A stretch of DNA of 64,000 nt, taken from Gammaproteobacteria bacterium (lineage in GTDB: Bacteria; Pseudomonadota; Gammaproteobacteria; Nevskiales; Nevskiaceae). Position 1 is the stretch's first letter. Every line of letters begins with the position of its first letter. The stretch covers positions 1-64,000 of the forward strand of contig JAHZLQ010000032.1 of assembly GCA_022599775.1 (NCBI GenBank), in the 5' to 3' direction. Of this stretch, positions 25,101 through 35,497 are shown piece by piece. The notes beneath the pieces were generated by a model. The model was not told where the DNA came from. It saw only the letters and a list, made by a program, of their open reading frames with translations, and ran no database searches. The translations under genes were made by a program, and so were the position numbers.

Positions 25101-27023
25101 TTACTCCTGGGCCTCGAGTGGTGCCGGTGCGCTGGCGACCGTCACATCGGCAGACTGGCGAACCGCTTCCATCACGGCCATGAATTCAGCACCTGCGGCC
25201 GCCTCGCTCAGCTCTCTGCGGCTGGCCGAACGGACCTCCTGCTTCACCGCTGCGGGATCGGGCTCGGCGACACCATCGAGCGCGATCAGGATGGCATCGC
25301 CATTGTCGAGCCGCACCGTCTCGAAGCTGGGCCGTTCGGTGGCGGGGCGCGGCATCCGGAAGAGCACGTCCAGCACTTGGGGGGGGACGCCGCTCTGCGT
25401 GCGCGTGACCTGCCCGGGGCTTTCGATGCTCGCCTGGGCCTCGCCCGCCACGGCATCCAGGGTCTGGTCGGCACGCGCGGCGCTCATCGCAGCCTGGGCG
25501 GCCGCCATCGCCTGCTTTCTGGCCGCCTGCATCTTCAGCTCGCTGCGAATCCGGTCCGCGACCTCTTCGAACGGTCGCGTGCGGGCCGGCTCATACTCCA
25601 GCTTTCGGACCACGATCACACGGGTGGGCGAAACCGACAGCAAGCGACTGTTTTCACCGTCCTGCAGCACCTCTGCGGAGAAGGCCGCATCGCGCACAGC
25701 CTCGTACGCCATCACCCCGGTCCGTGCGTCGCGGGATAGCCAATCGGTGGTCTTGACCTCAAGGCCGGCCGCGTCCGCCGCCGCCTGCAGACTGTCACTG
25801 TGCTGGAAACTCTGGTCTTCGATCTGCTCGGCAAGGTCGGTAAAGCGCTTTTCACCCTCGCGTGCGCGATACAGGTCCACAAGCTGCGCCTGCACCTGCT
25901 CGTCTTCGAACGGTTTGGTCTGCGCCGGTCGAATCTCATCAACCCGCACCAGGTGGTAGCCGAACGCGCTCTCCACCGGCTCACTGAGCGCGCCTTCCGG
26001 CAGCTCGAATATCGCGGCCTCCAGGCTTTCGTCGTATTGACCGCGCCGCACCCAGCCCAGGCTACCGCCTTCGTCACTGGAACTGGAGTCATCGGAATCG
26101 GACTCGGCGACTTCGGCGAAGTCTTCGCCGCCGGCCACACGGGAGCGCAGTGCTGTTGCCTTGCTCAGCGCGGCATCCCGGTCGGCGCCGAAATTGATCA
26201 GGATGTGCCGGGTCAGGCGCTGTTCGGGCTCAGAGAAACGAGTGTTTTTCTCGGCGTCGTAGATCAGTTTGAGCACGTCCGCAGCGGGCTTCTCAGCGGG
26301 CGGCAACGCGTCCCGGTCGAGTTCCACATAAGCCAGCTTCACGCGTTCCGGCGCCTGATAGCGCGGTGCGTTGTCGTCGTAATAGGCGTGAACCTCATCG
26401 TCCCCGACCTCGGCTTGTGCCAAGTAGGCGGACTGCGGGAAACGCGCATAGCGCAAGGCCCGCTTCTGGTTGCGCAGCCGATAGTCGATGCCGAATTCGG
26501 CGTCGCTGATGAAGGCGCTGCCCAAGACGCCGCTGCGCATCTGTTCGATCGCCAGACGATTACTCAGAGACGCTTCGTACTGGTCGGTGGACTGGCCGAC
26601 GCGACTGACCATCGCCCGGTAGGTTTGCGGCGAAAAGCTGCCATTGTCCTGAAATGCAGGAATCTGGCGCAGGTACTCCATCAGGTCGGTGTCGGAGGTG
26701 CTGTAGCCGCGCTCGTCGGCATAACGCCGCAGCACACGCTCCTGGATCATCTGATCCAGGACCTGTTGCCGGAACGCCTCGTTGTTGATCATGTCGGCGC
26801 GGAAGTTGTCGCCGAGCATCTGCGCGAGCTGCTGATACTGCTGCTGGTAGGCACGCTGGAACTGGGATTGCGTAATGTTCTCGCCATCGACCTCGACCAC
26901 GGTCGGATCGGCGCCACCACCGGCAAATTGTTCAACCCCGAAGAACGCGAACGGGACGATCAGGATGAGCATGATGACCCAGATCGTGGGGCCGGTCATC
27001 CGTTCCTTCATCGACTGCAGCAT
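25101..27023 (-). CDS. ppiD: Periplasmic folding chaperone / peptidyl-prolyl isomerase PpiD
   Basis: An inner-membrane-anchored periplasmic chaperone working near the Sec translocon. The start at 27023 (MLQSMKERMTG) is preferred over an upstream Met because it gives the family-typical short cytoplasmic tail. A membrane anchor (about 13-34, IWVIMLILIVPFAFFGVEQF) is followed by a SurA-like N-terminal chaperone region. A parvulin domain lies at about 265-360 (RLTRHILINFG, GGSLGWVRRGQYD, FGYHLVRVDEI), then a second SurA-like region. Length is 640 aa. As usual it lies downstream of hupB, here separated by two tRNA genes. Confidence 0.93.
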   Translation of the reverse strand: MLQSMKERMTGPTIWVIMLILIVPFAFFGVEQFAGGGADPTVVEVDGENITQSQFQRAYQQQYQQLAQMLGDNFRADMINNEAFRQQVLDQMIQERVLRRYADERGYSTSDTDLMEYLRQIPAFQDNGSFSPQTYRAMVSRVGQSTDQYEASLSNRLAIEQMRSGVLGSAFISDAEFGIDYRLRNQKRALRYARFPQSAYLAQAEVGDDEVHAYYDDNAPRYQAPERVKLAYVELDRDALPPAEKPAADVLKLIYDAEKNTRFSEPEQRLTRHILINFGADRDAALSKATALRSRVAGGEDFAEVAESDSDDSSSSDEGGSLGWVRRGQYDESLEAAIFELPEGALSEPVESAFGYHLVRVDEIRPAQTKPFEDEQVQAQLVDLYRAREGEKRFTDLAEQIEDQSFQHSDSLQAAADAAGLEVKTTDWLSRDARTGVMAYEAVRDAAFSAEVLQDGENSRLLSVSPTRVIVVRKLEYEPARTRPFEEVADRIRSELKMQAARKQAMAAAQAAMSAARADQTLDAVAGEAQASIESPGQVTRTQSGVPPQVLDVLFRMPRPATERPSFETVRLDNGDAILIALDGVAEPDPAAVKQEVRSASRRELSEAAAGAEFMAVMEAVRQSADVTVASAPAPLEAQE

Positions 27024-27054
27024 TGGCTCTCGACCTAAATGAAGACCACTCAAA

Positions 27055-27080
27055 CGAAAAGGGCGCCGTAGACGGCGCCC
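27055..27080 (-). terminator. Terminator after tRNA-Asp
   Basis: On the minus strand GGGCGCCGTCTACGGCGCCC forms a GC-rich hairpin directly followed by TTTTCG. It lies 9 bp beyond the tRNA-Asp CCA end and should end the hupB/tRNA transcript before ppiD. Confidence 0.75.
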
Positions 27081-27089
27081 TGGAAAAAC

Positions 27090-27166
27090 TGGCGGAGCGG
27101 ACGGGACTCGAACCCGCGACCCCCGGCGTGACAGGCCGGTATTCTAACCAACTGAACTACCGCTCC
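27090..27166 (-). tRNA. tRNA-Asp (anticodon GTC)
   Basis: A 77-nt gene including the encoded CCA. The acceptor arm starts GGAGCGG, the D-arm reads AGTTCAGTTGGTTAG, the anticodon loop CCTGTCACG gives GTC and the T-arm is GGGTTCGAGTCCC. It is nearly identical in layout to the E. coli tRNA-Asp. It lies 62 bp downstream of tRNA-Val on the same strand. Confidence 0.97.
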
Positions 27167-27228
27167 GCGAATACAGCTAACTGCTCGTACCGTCGAAAAC
27201 TATTCTTGTCGTTTTCGGCACAAATCTC

Positions 27229-27304
27229 TGGTGGGTGCTGACGGGATCGAACCGCCGACATTCGCCTTGTAAGGGCGACGCTCTACCAGCTGAGCTAAGC
27301 ACCC
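27229..27304 (-). tRNA. tRNA-Val (anticodon TAC)
   Basis: A 76-nt gene including CCA. The acceptor arm starts GGGTGCT, the D-arm is TAGCTCAGCTGGTAGAGC, the anticodon stem-loop CCCTTACAAGG gives TAC and the T-arm reads CGGTTCGATCCCG. It starts 25 bp after the hupB stop, so it may be processed from a hupB read-through transcript. Confidence 0.97.
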
Positions 27305-27329
27305 GGATCAGCACCCCCTGGAAGGCGCG

Positions 27330-27602
27330 CTACTTTACAGCGTCTTTGAGGCCTTTGCCAGCCTTGAACGTCGGATTCTTGCTTGCAGGAATCTTGATCT
27401 CTGCGCCGGTCTTCGGATTGCGGCCCTGGCGCGCGGCACGCTTGCGCACGGAGAACGTTCCGAAGCCGACCAGCGACACTTTGTCGTTCTTCTTCAGGGC
27501 CTTGCTGATGGACTCGAACAGTGCGTCCAGGGCACGGCCGGCATCGGCCTTGGACAGGTCCGCCTTGGTCGCAACAGCCTCAATCAGTTCTGCTTTGTTC
27601 AT
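27330..27602 (-). CDS. hupB: DNA-binding protein HU
   Basis: A histone-like nucleoid protein of 90 aa. The sequence begins [20 protein letters not shown]. The DNA-binding beta-arm region has [20 protein letters not shown] and [20 protein letters not shown]. The open frame runs further upstream, but 27602 is the universal HU start. It sits between lon and ppiD as in other Gammaproteobacteria. Confidence 0.97.
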   Translation of the reverse strand: MNKAELIEAVATKADLSKADAGRALDALFESISKALKKNDKVSLVGFGTFSVRKRAARQGRNPKTGAEIKIPASKNPTFKAGKGLKDAVK

Positions 27603-27715
27603 AGGTAAAGTTCCCCTTACGGCTATTTGTGAATACTTCAGGAAGTTGGGTCCGAACACGCCCGTATTGAGTGATCTCGCACCATTTGAATCGACGTGTA
27701 CGGAACGGCTTGGCG

Positions 27716-27746
27716 AGTATAGCGCACGCGCTCAAACCCGCGTCAA
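27716..27746 (-). promoter_or_regulatory. Likely sigma-70 promoter of hupB
   Basis: On the minus strand TTGACG (27741-27746) and TATACT (27716-27721) are good -35 and -10 matches. The spacing is 19 bp, longer than ideal. They lie about 115 bp upstream of the hupB ATG. The 314-bp hupB-lon interval otherwise holds only the lon terminator. Confidence 0.45.
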
Positions 27747-27854
27747 TGCTAGGTTTGCATGAGTTTTTGAGCTCTACCACCTGGCTTGCGGTTTGTCGAG
27801 CCCCATTGCGTGTGAATCATCTTCTTTTTTCCGCCTTTTCGCTCATGGCGCCCA

Positions 27855-27887
27855 CAAAAACAAGACGGCGACCGAAGCCGCCGCCTT
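27855..27887 (-). terminator. Intrinsic terminator of lon (UUCG tetraloop)
   Basis: The minus strand forms an 11-bp stem (27862-27872 with 27877-27887, two G-U pairs) closed by a TTCG tetraloop and followed by GTTTTTG. It starts 29 bp beyond the lon stop. A T-run on the other side would also allow activity in the plus direction. Confidence 0.85.
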
Positions 27888-27916
27888 TTTCGCCGATGCG
27901 GGACTGTGAAAAATAC

Positions 27917-30310
27917 TCAGTGCGCGCGGGCCGATTCATCACCAGGCTTGCTGGCCGCGGGAGGCGGCTCGACCGGCGCGGCCGGTTCCGGCTGCCGTTC
28001 GAGTGCGTATGGCCAGACTTCATCGATCCAGCGAACCGCCTCAATATTGAGCTTGTTCTTGATGTTGTCCGGAATCTCCGCGAGATCCTTCACGTTTTCG
28101 TGCGGAATCACCACCGTACGAATGCCGCCACGATGCGCTGCCAGCAGCTTTTCCTTGAGTCCGCCGATCGGCAGCACTTCACCGCGCAGCGTGATCTCTC
28201 CGGTCATCGCCACCTCGGCCTTGACCGGAATGCCAGTCAGGGCCGAGACGATCGCCGTGCACATACCAATGCCTGCGGACGGACCGTCCTTGGGGGTCGC
28301 GCCTTCCGGCACATGAACGTGGATGTCCTTCTTCTGGTGAAATTCCGCATCGATTCCGAGTTCCGCGGCCCGCGAGCGGACCACGGTCAGCGCCGCCTGA
28401 ATCGACTCCTGCATCACGTTGCCGAGACTGCCGGTCTGTGTGAGCTTGCCCTTGCCTGAGGCCAGCGCCGCTTCGATCGTGAGCAATTCACCGCCGACCT
28501 CCGTCCAGGCCAGCCCGGTGACCTGGCCGATCTGATTCTTCTCGTCGGCACGACCGAAACGAAATTTCTGAACACCGAGATATCGATCGAGATTCTTCTC
28601 GTTCACCGTCAACTGTTCGATCGTCGGATCCATCAGGATTTCCTTGACGACCTTGCGTGCGACCTTGCTGATCTCGCGTTCCAGATTGCGGACACCAGCC
28701 TCACGCGTGTAGTGCTGCACCATCGAACGTATGGCGTCTTCGGTGATTTCGAGTTCGCCGTCCTTCAGCCCATTGTTCTTGATCTGCTTGGGCACCAGAT
28801 ACTTCGTCGCGATGTTGATCTTCTCGTCCTCGGTATAGCCGGGGATTCGAATGACTTCCATGCGATCAAGCAAGGGACCGGGGATATTGAGCGTATTGGC
28901 CGTGGCGATGAACATGACATCCGAAAGATCGTAGTCGACCTCCAGATAGTGATCGTTGAAGGTGTTGTTCTGCTCGGGGTCCAGCACTTCCAACAAGGCC
29001 GACGAAGGGTCGCCGCGAAAGTCCATGGCCATCTTGTCGATTTCATCGAGCAGGAACAGCGGATTGCGCACACCCACCTTCGACATCGACTGCACGATCT
29101 TGCCCGGCAGCGATCCGATGTAGGTTCGACGATGTCCGCGAATTTCAGCCTCGTCGCGGACGCCGCCGAGACTCATGCGCACGAACTTGCGGTTGACCGC
29201 TTCGGCAATCGAACGCCCCAGCGAAGTCTTGCCGACGCCAGGCGGGCCGACCAGGCACAGGATCGGTCCCTTGAGCTTACGCACGCGGCTGGTCACCGCG
29301 AGATATTCGACGATGCGCTCCTTGACCTTCTCCAGACCGTAGTGGTCCCGGTCGAGGATTTCCTGGGCATGGCCGAGATCGATGCGTGCCTTGGTGCGTG
29401 ACTTCCACGGCACCTGGGTCAGCCAGTCCAGATAGTTGCGCACCACCGTGGCCTCGGCGGACATCGGCGACATCATCTTGAGCTTGTTGAACTCCGCGGT
29501 CGCCTTGCTCTTGACGAGCTTGGGCATGCCGGCCTTTTCGATCTTCTTGCCAAGCTCCTCGATTTCGTTCGGCGCGTCTTCGAGGTCGCCAAGTTCCTTC
29601 TGAATCGCCTTCATCTGCTCGTTCAGGTAGTACTCGCGCTGCGACTTCTCCATCTGCTGCTTGACCCGGCCGCGGATCTTCTTCTCGATCTGAAGAATGT
29701 CGATTTCGCCTTCGAGCTGCCCCATCACGTGTTCGAGCCGCGCACTGGGGTCGTCGATCTCAAGCACCTTCTGCTTGTCTTCAAGCTTGAGGTTCAGATG
29801 CGCGGCGATGGTGTCCGCGAGCCGGCCCGGCTGGTCCATGCTTGCCAGCGATGGCAGCAGCTCGGCGGGCACCTTCTTGTTGAGCTTCACGTACTGTTCG
29901 AACTGCGCCATCGTCGAACGCATCAGCGCATCGACCTCACGTGTCTCGGAACTGGCCTCGTCGTCCTCGACCAGATCGAGTTGCGCGGTCATGAATTCGC
30001 CTCCGGACTGCATGGCCTGAATACGCGCGCGGCGCACGCCCTCGACCAGCACCTTGACGGTGCCATCCGGCAGCTTCAACAGTTGAAGGATCGTCGCCAG
30101 CGTGCCGATATCGTAGATGTCCTTTTCACCGGGATCATCGGTATCGGCCGTGCGCTGCGCGACCAACAGGATGCGCTTGTCGTCCTGCATCGCGGCGGTC
30201 AGCGCCTTGATTGATTTTTCGCGGCCCACGAACAAGGGAATCGCCATGTGCGGATAGACGACAACATCACGTAGCGGGAGAACGGGAGCCAGCTGGTCGT
30301 TATTTTCCAC
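27917..30310 (-). CDS. lon: ATP-dependent protease Lon
   Basis: A 797-aa cytoplasmic AAA+ serine protease. The N-terminal substrate-binding domain begins [20 protein letters not shown]. Walker A is [12 protein letters not shown] (about 350) and Walker B is [10 protein letters not shown]. The protease domain has the Ser in [11 protein letters not shown] and the Lys in [10 protein letters not shown]. The GTG at 30310 is chosen because GGAGGA lies just upstream and homologues begin here; the open frame extends to 30433 without family character. A sigma-32-like promoter is visible upstream, in keeping with heat-shock control. Confidence 0.97.
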   Translation of the reverse strand: MENNDQLAPVLPLRDVVVYPHMAIPLFVGREKSIKALTAAMQDDKRILLVAQRTADTDDPGEKDIYDIGTLATILQLLKLPDGTVKVLVEGVRRARIQAMQSGGEFMTAQLDLVEDDEASSETREVDALMRSTMAQFEQYVKLNKKVPAELLPSLASMDQPGRLADTIAAHLNLKLEDKQKVLEIDDPSARLEHVMGQLEGEIDILQIEKKIRGRVKQQMEKSQREYYLNEQMKAIQKELGDLEDAPNEIEELGKKIEKAGMPKLVKSKATAEFNKLKMMSPMSAEATVVRNYLDWLTQVPWKSRTKARIDLGHAQEILDRDHYGLEKVKERIVEYLAVTSRVRKLKGPILCLVGPPGVGKTSLGRSIAEAVNRKFVRMSLGGVRDEAEIRGHRRTYIGSLPGKIVQSMSKVGVRNPLFLLDEIDKMAMDFRGDPSSALLEVLDPEQNNTFNDHYLEVDYDLSDVMFIATANTLNIPGPLLDRMEVIRIPGYTEDEKINIATKYLVPKQIKNNGLKDGELEITEDAIRSMVQHYTREAGVRNLEREISKVARKVVKEILMDPTIEQLTVNEKNLDRYLGVQKFRFGRADEKNQIGQVTGLAWTEVGGELLTIEAALASGKGKLTQTGSLGNVMQESIQAALTVVRSRAAELGIDAEFHQKKDIHVHVPEGATPKDGPSAGIGMCTAIVSALTGIPVKAEVAMTGEITLRGEVLPIGGLKEKLLAAHRGGIRTVVIPHENVKDLAEIPDNIKNKLNIEAVRWIDEVWPYALERQPEPAAPVEPPPAASKPGDESARAH

Positions 30311-30406
30311 GTTGTCTTCCTCCGGACGACAGTTTGGCCGCCGATGCGAAATTGGGGGACCGCTACTGCGGTACCCGTATGGCAAGGAGTATGCCGGAAC
30401 CCTGTT

Positions 30407-30434
30407 CTTGGGGGCCCCGGATGTCCGATTCAAG
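30407..30434 (-). promoter_or_regulatory. Sigma-32-like heat-shock promoter upstream of lon
   Basis: On the minus strand CTTGAA (30429-30434) is followed, after 14 bases, by CCCCCAAG (30407-30414). This resembles the sigma-32 consensus CTTGAA - CCCCATnT. It lies about 100 bp upstream of the lon GTG. lon is a classical sigma-32 target in E. coli. The -10 half is only a partial match. Confidence 0.45.
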
Positions 30435-30524
30435 TCGAACCCTGAAACCGCGGCGATCCGTGCGTTTACCGATACCGATACGATTGAGGAATGGCGGCTC
30501 CGCCAGACAACGAAATAGGCCGCA

Positions 30525-30549
30525 TCGAGTGCGGCCTATCTGCATGCAT
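30525..30549 (-). terminator. Terminator-like hairpin after clpX
   Basis: A perfect 10-bp stem (ATAGGCCGCA / TGCGGCCTAT) with a 5-base loop, 15 bp beyond the clpX stop. Only a short T-run (TTTCG) follows on the minus strand, so strength is uncertain. It separates clpX from lon, which has its own promoter. Confidence 0.6.
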
Positions 30550-30564
30550 CTGCGCAGCTCCGCC

Positions 30565-31839
<1,275 letters not shown>

Positions 31840-31876
31840 CGCAGTCCTCTTCCGACCCGCACGCGGGTTCGGATCA

Positions 31877-31904
31877 TGTATAGCACGCCGTCACGAACTT
31901 GCAA
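31877..31904 (-). promoter_or_regulatory. Likely sigma-70 promoter of clpX
   Basis: On the minus strand TTGCAA (31899-31904) and TATACA (31877-31882) are separated by 16 bp, ending about 37 bp upstream of the clpX ATG in the clpP-clpX gap. This would let clpX be made independently of clpP. Confidence 0.5.
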
Positions 31905-31926
31905 AACAATGCCCGCCAGCGGGCCG

Positions 31927-32547
31927 TCAAACGGCTGTGTCTGCCCGCCGATCCAGAATTTCGTCGATCACGCCGTACTCCTTGGCACCCTCTGCGGACA
32001 TGAAGAAATCACGTTCCATGTCGCCTTCGATGCGTTCGATCGGCTGGCCGGTGGCTTCAGACATGGCTTCGTTGAGACGCTGCCTCAAAAACAGGATCTC
32101 GCGCGCCTGGATTTCCACGTCGGCCGCCGAGCCCTGGGCGCCGCCGGACGGCTGGTGAATCATCACACGCGAATTCGGCAGCGCGAAACGCTTGCCCTTG
32201 GCGCCGGCGGCCAGCAGGAAGGCGCCCATGCTGGCGGCCTGCCCGATGCACATCGTTGCCACGTCCGGCTTGATGAAACGCATGGTGTCGTAGATCGACA
32301 GGCCGGAGGTGACGACACCGCCGGGCGAGTTGATGTACAGATAGATGTCCTTGTCCGGATTCTCCGATTCAAGAAACAGCAGCTGCGCCACCACCAGATT
32401 CGCCACGTGATCGTCGATCGGACCGACGATGAAGATCAGGCGCTCCTTGAGCAGACGCGAGTAGATGTCGAACGCACGTTCTCCGCGGGGCGTCTGTTCG
32501 ACGACCATCGGTACCAGATGCTGCGCTCGGGTCTGAATGTCTGTCAT
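31927..32547 (-). CDS. clpP: ClpP, proteolytic subunit of the Clp protease
   Basis: A 206-aa serine protease that forms the tetradecameric chamber used by ClpX. The catalytic Ser is in [12 protein letters not shown] (about residue 100), His in [12 protein letters not shown] (about 125) and Asp in [19 protein letters not shown] (about 174). [12 protein letters not shown] is the oxyanion region. The start at 32547 ([13 protein letters not shown]) is the family-typical one; an upstream extension of the frame is not. Confidence 0.97.
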   Translation of the reverse strand: MTDIQTRAQHLVPMVVEQTPRGERAFDIYSRLLKERLIFIVGPIDDHVANLVVAQLLFLESENPDKDIYLYINSPGGVVTSGLSIYDTMRFIKPDVATMCIGQAASMGAFLLAAGAKGKRFALPNSRVMIHQPSGGAQGSAADVEIQAREILFLRQRLNEAMSEATGQPIERIEGDMERDFFMSAEGAKEYGVIDEILDRRADTAV

Positions 32548-32588
32548 GAATCTCCTGGAGTCGGGTGCGCGACCTGCGGGTTGATATG

Positions 32589-32618
32589 CATTTATCGGCG
32601 CTGCATCGCGAAAATCAA
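32589..32618 (-). promoter_or_regulatory. Possible promoter of clpP
   Basis: On the minus strand CTTGATTTT is followed by CGCCGATAAATG about 15 bases later. It can be read as a sigma-70 pair (TTGATT, TAAATG, 18-bp spacing) or as a weak sigma-32 promoter. It ends about 40 bp upstream of the clpP ATG. Confidence 0.35.
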
Positions 32619-32671
32619 GGGGCGACCTTCGGAAATCCTCAGGCCGAAGGCTCCGGCAGCCGCCCAAAGCC

Positions 32672-34000
32672 TTATCCCAGCTGATTCTGGTTCTGACTGG
32701 CAAGCAGTTCGTCCAGCGCGATCGGCTTGTCGCTGACCTGGGCACCTTCGACCAGCGCGGCGACCACCTGATCTTCCAGCGCCAGGGCACGAACGCCTTG
32801 CAGCAGATCCGGTCGGCCCTGATAGAACTGCCGAACCTGTTCCGGGTGCTCGTAGTCAGCCGCGAGTTCCTCGATGGCGCGTTCGACGCCTTGCGGGTCC
32901 GGCTTGATCTCCAGTTTGCGGATCACTTCGCTGATCAACAGGCCGAGCGCTACACGCTTCTTGGCCTGCTCCTGAAAGATTTCATTGGGCAGCATCTGAT
33001 CGAGCTGTTCCGGCTTGAGGCCGGCCGAGCTGAAACGGGAGGCGGCTTCCTGGCGCAGGCGCGGAATTTCCTGGTCGATCAGCGCCTGCGGCACCGGAAT
33101 GTCATTCATTTCCAGCAGACCGTCGAGCGCCTGAACCTTCACGCGGTTCTTGACCGCCTTGTCGCGCTCCTTGGCCAGCGCCTTGCGACATTTGTCGCGC
33201 AGACCTTCGACACCAGCCTCGGCCTCGATGCCGTGCTCCTTGAGAAACGCCTCGTCGATCTCGGGCAGCACCGGCTCCTGCACCTTCTTCAGCGTCACCT
33301 CGAACTGCGCCGCCTTGCCGGCCAGCTGTTCGGCCCGGTAATCCTCGGGAAAGGCGACGTCGACCGTGAAGGTCTCGCCCACCGAGTGGCCCACGATGCC
33401 GTTCTCGAGGTCCGGCAGGAAGCGGCCGCTGCCGAGTTCCAGCTCGACGTCACTGCCCTTGCCGCCTTCGAATTCCTCGCCGTCGATCCGGCCGATGAAA
33501 TCGATGACGCAGGCATCTCCGACGATGGAGGCGCGTTCCACCTCGTTCAGCGTGCGACGGCTGCTGCGCAGGTTGTCGACCAGCTTGTCGATATCGGCTT
33601 CGCTGATCTCGACCAGCGGACGCTCGATCGTGAGACTGTCCAAGGCACCCAACGTGATTTCGGGATAGACCTCAAAGCTGGCGGTGTATTCGAGTTCGTT
33701 GTCGGGCGATTCGGCCGTAACTTCGAACGAGGGTGCACCGGCCGGATTGACACCGGCCTTCTGCACGGCTTCCGGGTAGCTACCGCGAACCAGGTCGGTG
33801 ACCACGTCCATACGCGCCTGCGGCCCATACTGCGAGCTGATCAGCTTCATCGGCGCCTTGCCGGGACGGAAGCCCGGTACCTTGGCGCGCGCCGCAATCG
33901 ACTTCAGACGAGCATCCACCGCCTTGCTGACCTGCTCTGCCGGAATCCGGACCTTCATCTGCCGGACGAGGCCGTCCGAAGTCTCAAGCTGCACTTCCAT
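32672..34000 (-). CDS. tig: Trigger factor
   Basis: A ribosome-associated chaperone and prolyl isomerase, 442 aa. The N-terminal ribosome-binding domain carries the signature variant [13 protein letters not shown] (about 44-56; usual core GFRxGKxP). An FKBP-like domain (about 155-245) includes [20 protein letters not shown]. The long helical C-terminal chaperone domain is complete. It is first in the tig-clpP-clpX-lon series and lies just downstream of tRNA-Leu on the same strand. Confidence 0.96.
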   Translation of the reverse strand: MEVQLETSDGLVRQMKVRIPAEQVSKAVDARLKSIAARAKVPGFRPGKAPMKLISSQYGPQARMDVVTDLVRGSYPEAVQKAGVNPAGAPSFEVTAESPDNELEYTASFEVYPEITLGALDSLTIERPLVEISEADIDKLVDNLRSSRRTLNEVERASIVGDACVIDFIGRIDGEEFEGGKGSDVELELGSGRFLPDLENGIVGHSVGETFTVDVAFPEDYRAEQLAGKAAQFEVTLKKVQEPVLPEIDEAFLKEHGIEAEAGVEGLRDKCRKALAKERDKAVKNRVKVQALDGLLEMNDIPVPQALIDQEIPRLRQEAASRFSSAGLKPEQLDQMLPNEIFQEQAKKRVALGLLISEVIRKLEIKPDPQGVERAIEELAADYEHPEQVRQFYQGRPDLLQGVRALALEDQVVAALVEGAQVSDKPIALDELLASQNQNQLG

Positions 34001-34056
34001 CGATGTCTAAAACTCTTTAGTTGATTGGGTTGGCGCTTCAGCGGCGCCGAACGCGT

Positions 34057-34141
34057 TGGTGCGAAAGGAGAGACTCGAACTCTCACGCCTTGCGGCGCTG
34101 GAACCTAAATCCAGTGCGTCTACCAATTCCGCCACTCTCGC
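34057..34141 (-). tRNA. tRNA-Leu (anticodon TAG)
   Basis: An 85-nt class II tRNA including CCA. The acceptor arm starts GCGAGAG, the D-arm is GTGGCGGAATTGGTAGACGC, the anticodon loop GGATTTAGGTTCC gives TAG and there is a long variable arm with a GCAA loop. The T-arm reads GAGTTCGAGTCTC. One G-U pair is in the acceptor stem. It lies 56 bp upstream of tig. Confidence 0.96.
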
Positions 34142-34279
34142 CGGGAAAACTTCTTATCGCAACGACCTGCCGGCTACTTCACCTGATCAAGCCGCCCCGA
34201 AAAAGGGCCGCGCAGTATAGCAGCCCGATCATGGGGTCCGGGGCGAGGGGCTCCCCGACGAACGGCGCTTTGCATACTG

Positions 34280-34301
34280 AATGCGAATCGTTATCATTAT
34301 C
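34280..34301 (+). promoter_or_regulatory. Fur box upstream of hemP
   Basis: The segment AATGCGAATCGTTATCATTA matches the Fur consensus of imperfect GATAAT hexamers, strongest in TTATCATTATC. It lies about 27 bp upstream of the hemP ATG, where bound Fur would block transcription when iron is plentiful. Confidence 0.75.
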
Positions 34302-34327
34302 TAACTTAATCAGCCGAGGACGTCGAC

Positions 34328-34510
34328 ATGCCATTGCCCACCGCCGCCAACACCGTGCTGCATCTTTCCAGCCACCGATCCAACGCCGTCAACGCGCGCC
34401 TGCACACCGAGCAGCTATTCCAGAACGGCCGCGAACTCGTCATTGAGCACCGTGGCGAAGAATACCGTCTGCGATTGACGCGTAACGACAAGCTGATCCT
34501 CAACAAGTAG
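34328..34510 (+). CDS. hemP: Hemin uptake protein HemP
   Basis: A 60-aa protein of the HemP family. The conserved C-terminal core EEYRLRLTRNDKLILNK is clear, preceded by SEQ-like residues (TEQLFQNGRELVIEH). Purine-rich CGAGGACG precedes the ATG. HemP proteins sit at the head of iron-regulated heme operons and, in some Proteobacteria, activate expression of the heme receptor. Here it is under a Fur box and is followed by a terminator-like hairpin and hmuTUV. Confidence 0.9.
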   Translation: MPLPTAANTVLHLSSHRSNAVNARLHTEQLFQNGRELVIEHRGEEYRLRLTRNDKLILNK

Positions 34511-34586
34511 CTGCCCGAAGTCCCTGCCCACCGTCTGCGCGGTATCGCCCGCCACGCAAGCGCAACGCAACCAGACCCTGCGATGG

Positions 34587-34620
34587 CCCGGCGCACCCTC
34601 TGACGCGCCGGGTCCTTTTT
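34587..34620 (+). terminator. Terminator between hemP and hmuT
   Basis: A perfect 8-bp stem (CCCGGCGC / GCGCCGGG) with a 10-base loop is followed by TCCTTTTT. It sits between hemP and hmuT, so it would attenuate read-through and make hemP mRNA more abundant than the transporter mRNA. Confidence 0.75.
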
Positions 34621-34642
34621 CGTAGAAGACGAGGCTCCAGCC

Positions 34643-35497
34643 ATGTCGCCCCTTTCGATACGCGCACTGGCACTGCTGCTTACGATCACCACCCAGCCGG
34701 CGTTCGCGGAAGCGAACCGTATTGTCTCCTTGGGCGCTCAGGTGACCGAAACCCTGTTCGCGCTGGGCGTGGGCGATCGTGTCGTCGCCATCGACAGCTC
34801 ATCACTGTGGCCCCCGCAGGCCCAGACACTGCCCAAGGTCGGATATTTCCGCACGCTGGGTGCCGAAGGCCTGCTGTCGGTCCAACCCGACCTGGTGATC
34901 GGCAATACCGACGCTGGGCCACCCGAGGCTCTGAATCGGCTGCGCAAGGCCGGCATTGCCGTCCGGCTGTTCGACGGCAAACCCCGCGTCGAGTCGGCAC
35001 TGAGCCTGATCTCTGACGTGGCGCGCACCGTCGACCGCGCCGACGCAGGCGAGATCGTGATCGCGCAGATACGCAGCCAACTCACGGCGCTCGAATCGAA
35101 GCTGGCGGACCAGCCACGACCACGCGTGCTGTCGCTGATGGCCGCACAGGGCGCCACGCCGCTGGCCGCCGGACGCGACACCAATGCCGGATTGATGATA
35201 GAGCTGGCCGGCGGTCAGAATATCGGTCAGGACTTCGAAGGCTACAAGCCCCTGTCCGCAGAATCGCTCGTGCAACTGGCCCCGGAGGTCATCGTCGTGC
35301 CGCAGCATGTATTGCCGCAATTGGGCGGATTGGAGGGCCTGCGCCGCAACCCGGCGATCGCCGCCACGCCCGCCGGTCGCGATTCACGGATCGTGGTCAT
35401 GGATTCGGTGCTGCTGCTCGGGCTGGGTCCGCGCCTCGGCACCGCCGCCACGCAACTGGCGCGCGCGATTCACCAGACACCGCTTCACGGTGGCTGA
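34643..35497 (+). CDS. hmuT: Hemin ABC transporter, periplasmic binding protein
   Basis: A 284-aa heme-binding protein of the HmuT/PhuT/ShuT family. The signal peptide is at residues 1-22 (ends AFAEA). Family motifs are RIVSLGAQVTETLFALG, KVGYFRTLGAEGLLSVQPDL and PDLVIGNTDAGPPEAL. Tyr68 in VGYFR lies where the axial heme Tyr of PhuT/HmuT is expected (inference by position). It delivers heme to HmuUV. The end overlaps the likely GTG start of the permease. Confidence 0.9.
   Translation: MSPLSIRALALLLTITTQPAFAEANRIVSLGAQVTETLFALGVGDRVVAIDSSSLWPPQAQTLPKVGYFRTLGAEGLLSVQPDLVIGNTDAGPPEALNRLRKAGIAVRLFDGKPRVESALSLISDVARTVDRADAGEIVIAQIRSQLTALESKLADQPRPRVLSLMAAQGATPLAAGRDTNAGLMIELAGGQNIGQDFEGYKPLSAESLVQLAPEVIVVPQHVLPQLGGLEGLRRNPAIAATPAGRDSRIVVMDSVLLLGLGPRLGTAATQLARAIHQTPLHGG

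Noticed and set aside
30318..30518. Possible 68-aa gene between lon and clpX
   Set aside because: It overlaps the lon upstream promoter region and has no family resemblance or ribosome-binding site.
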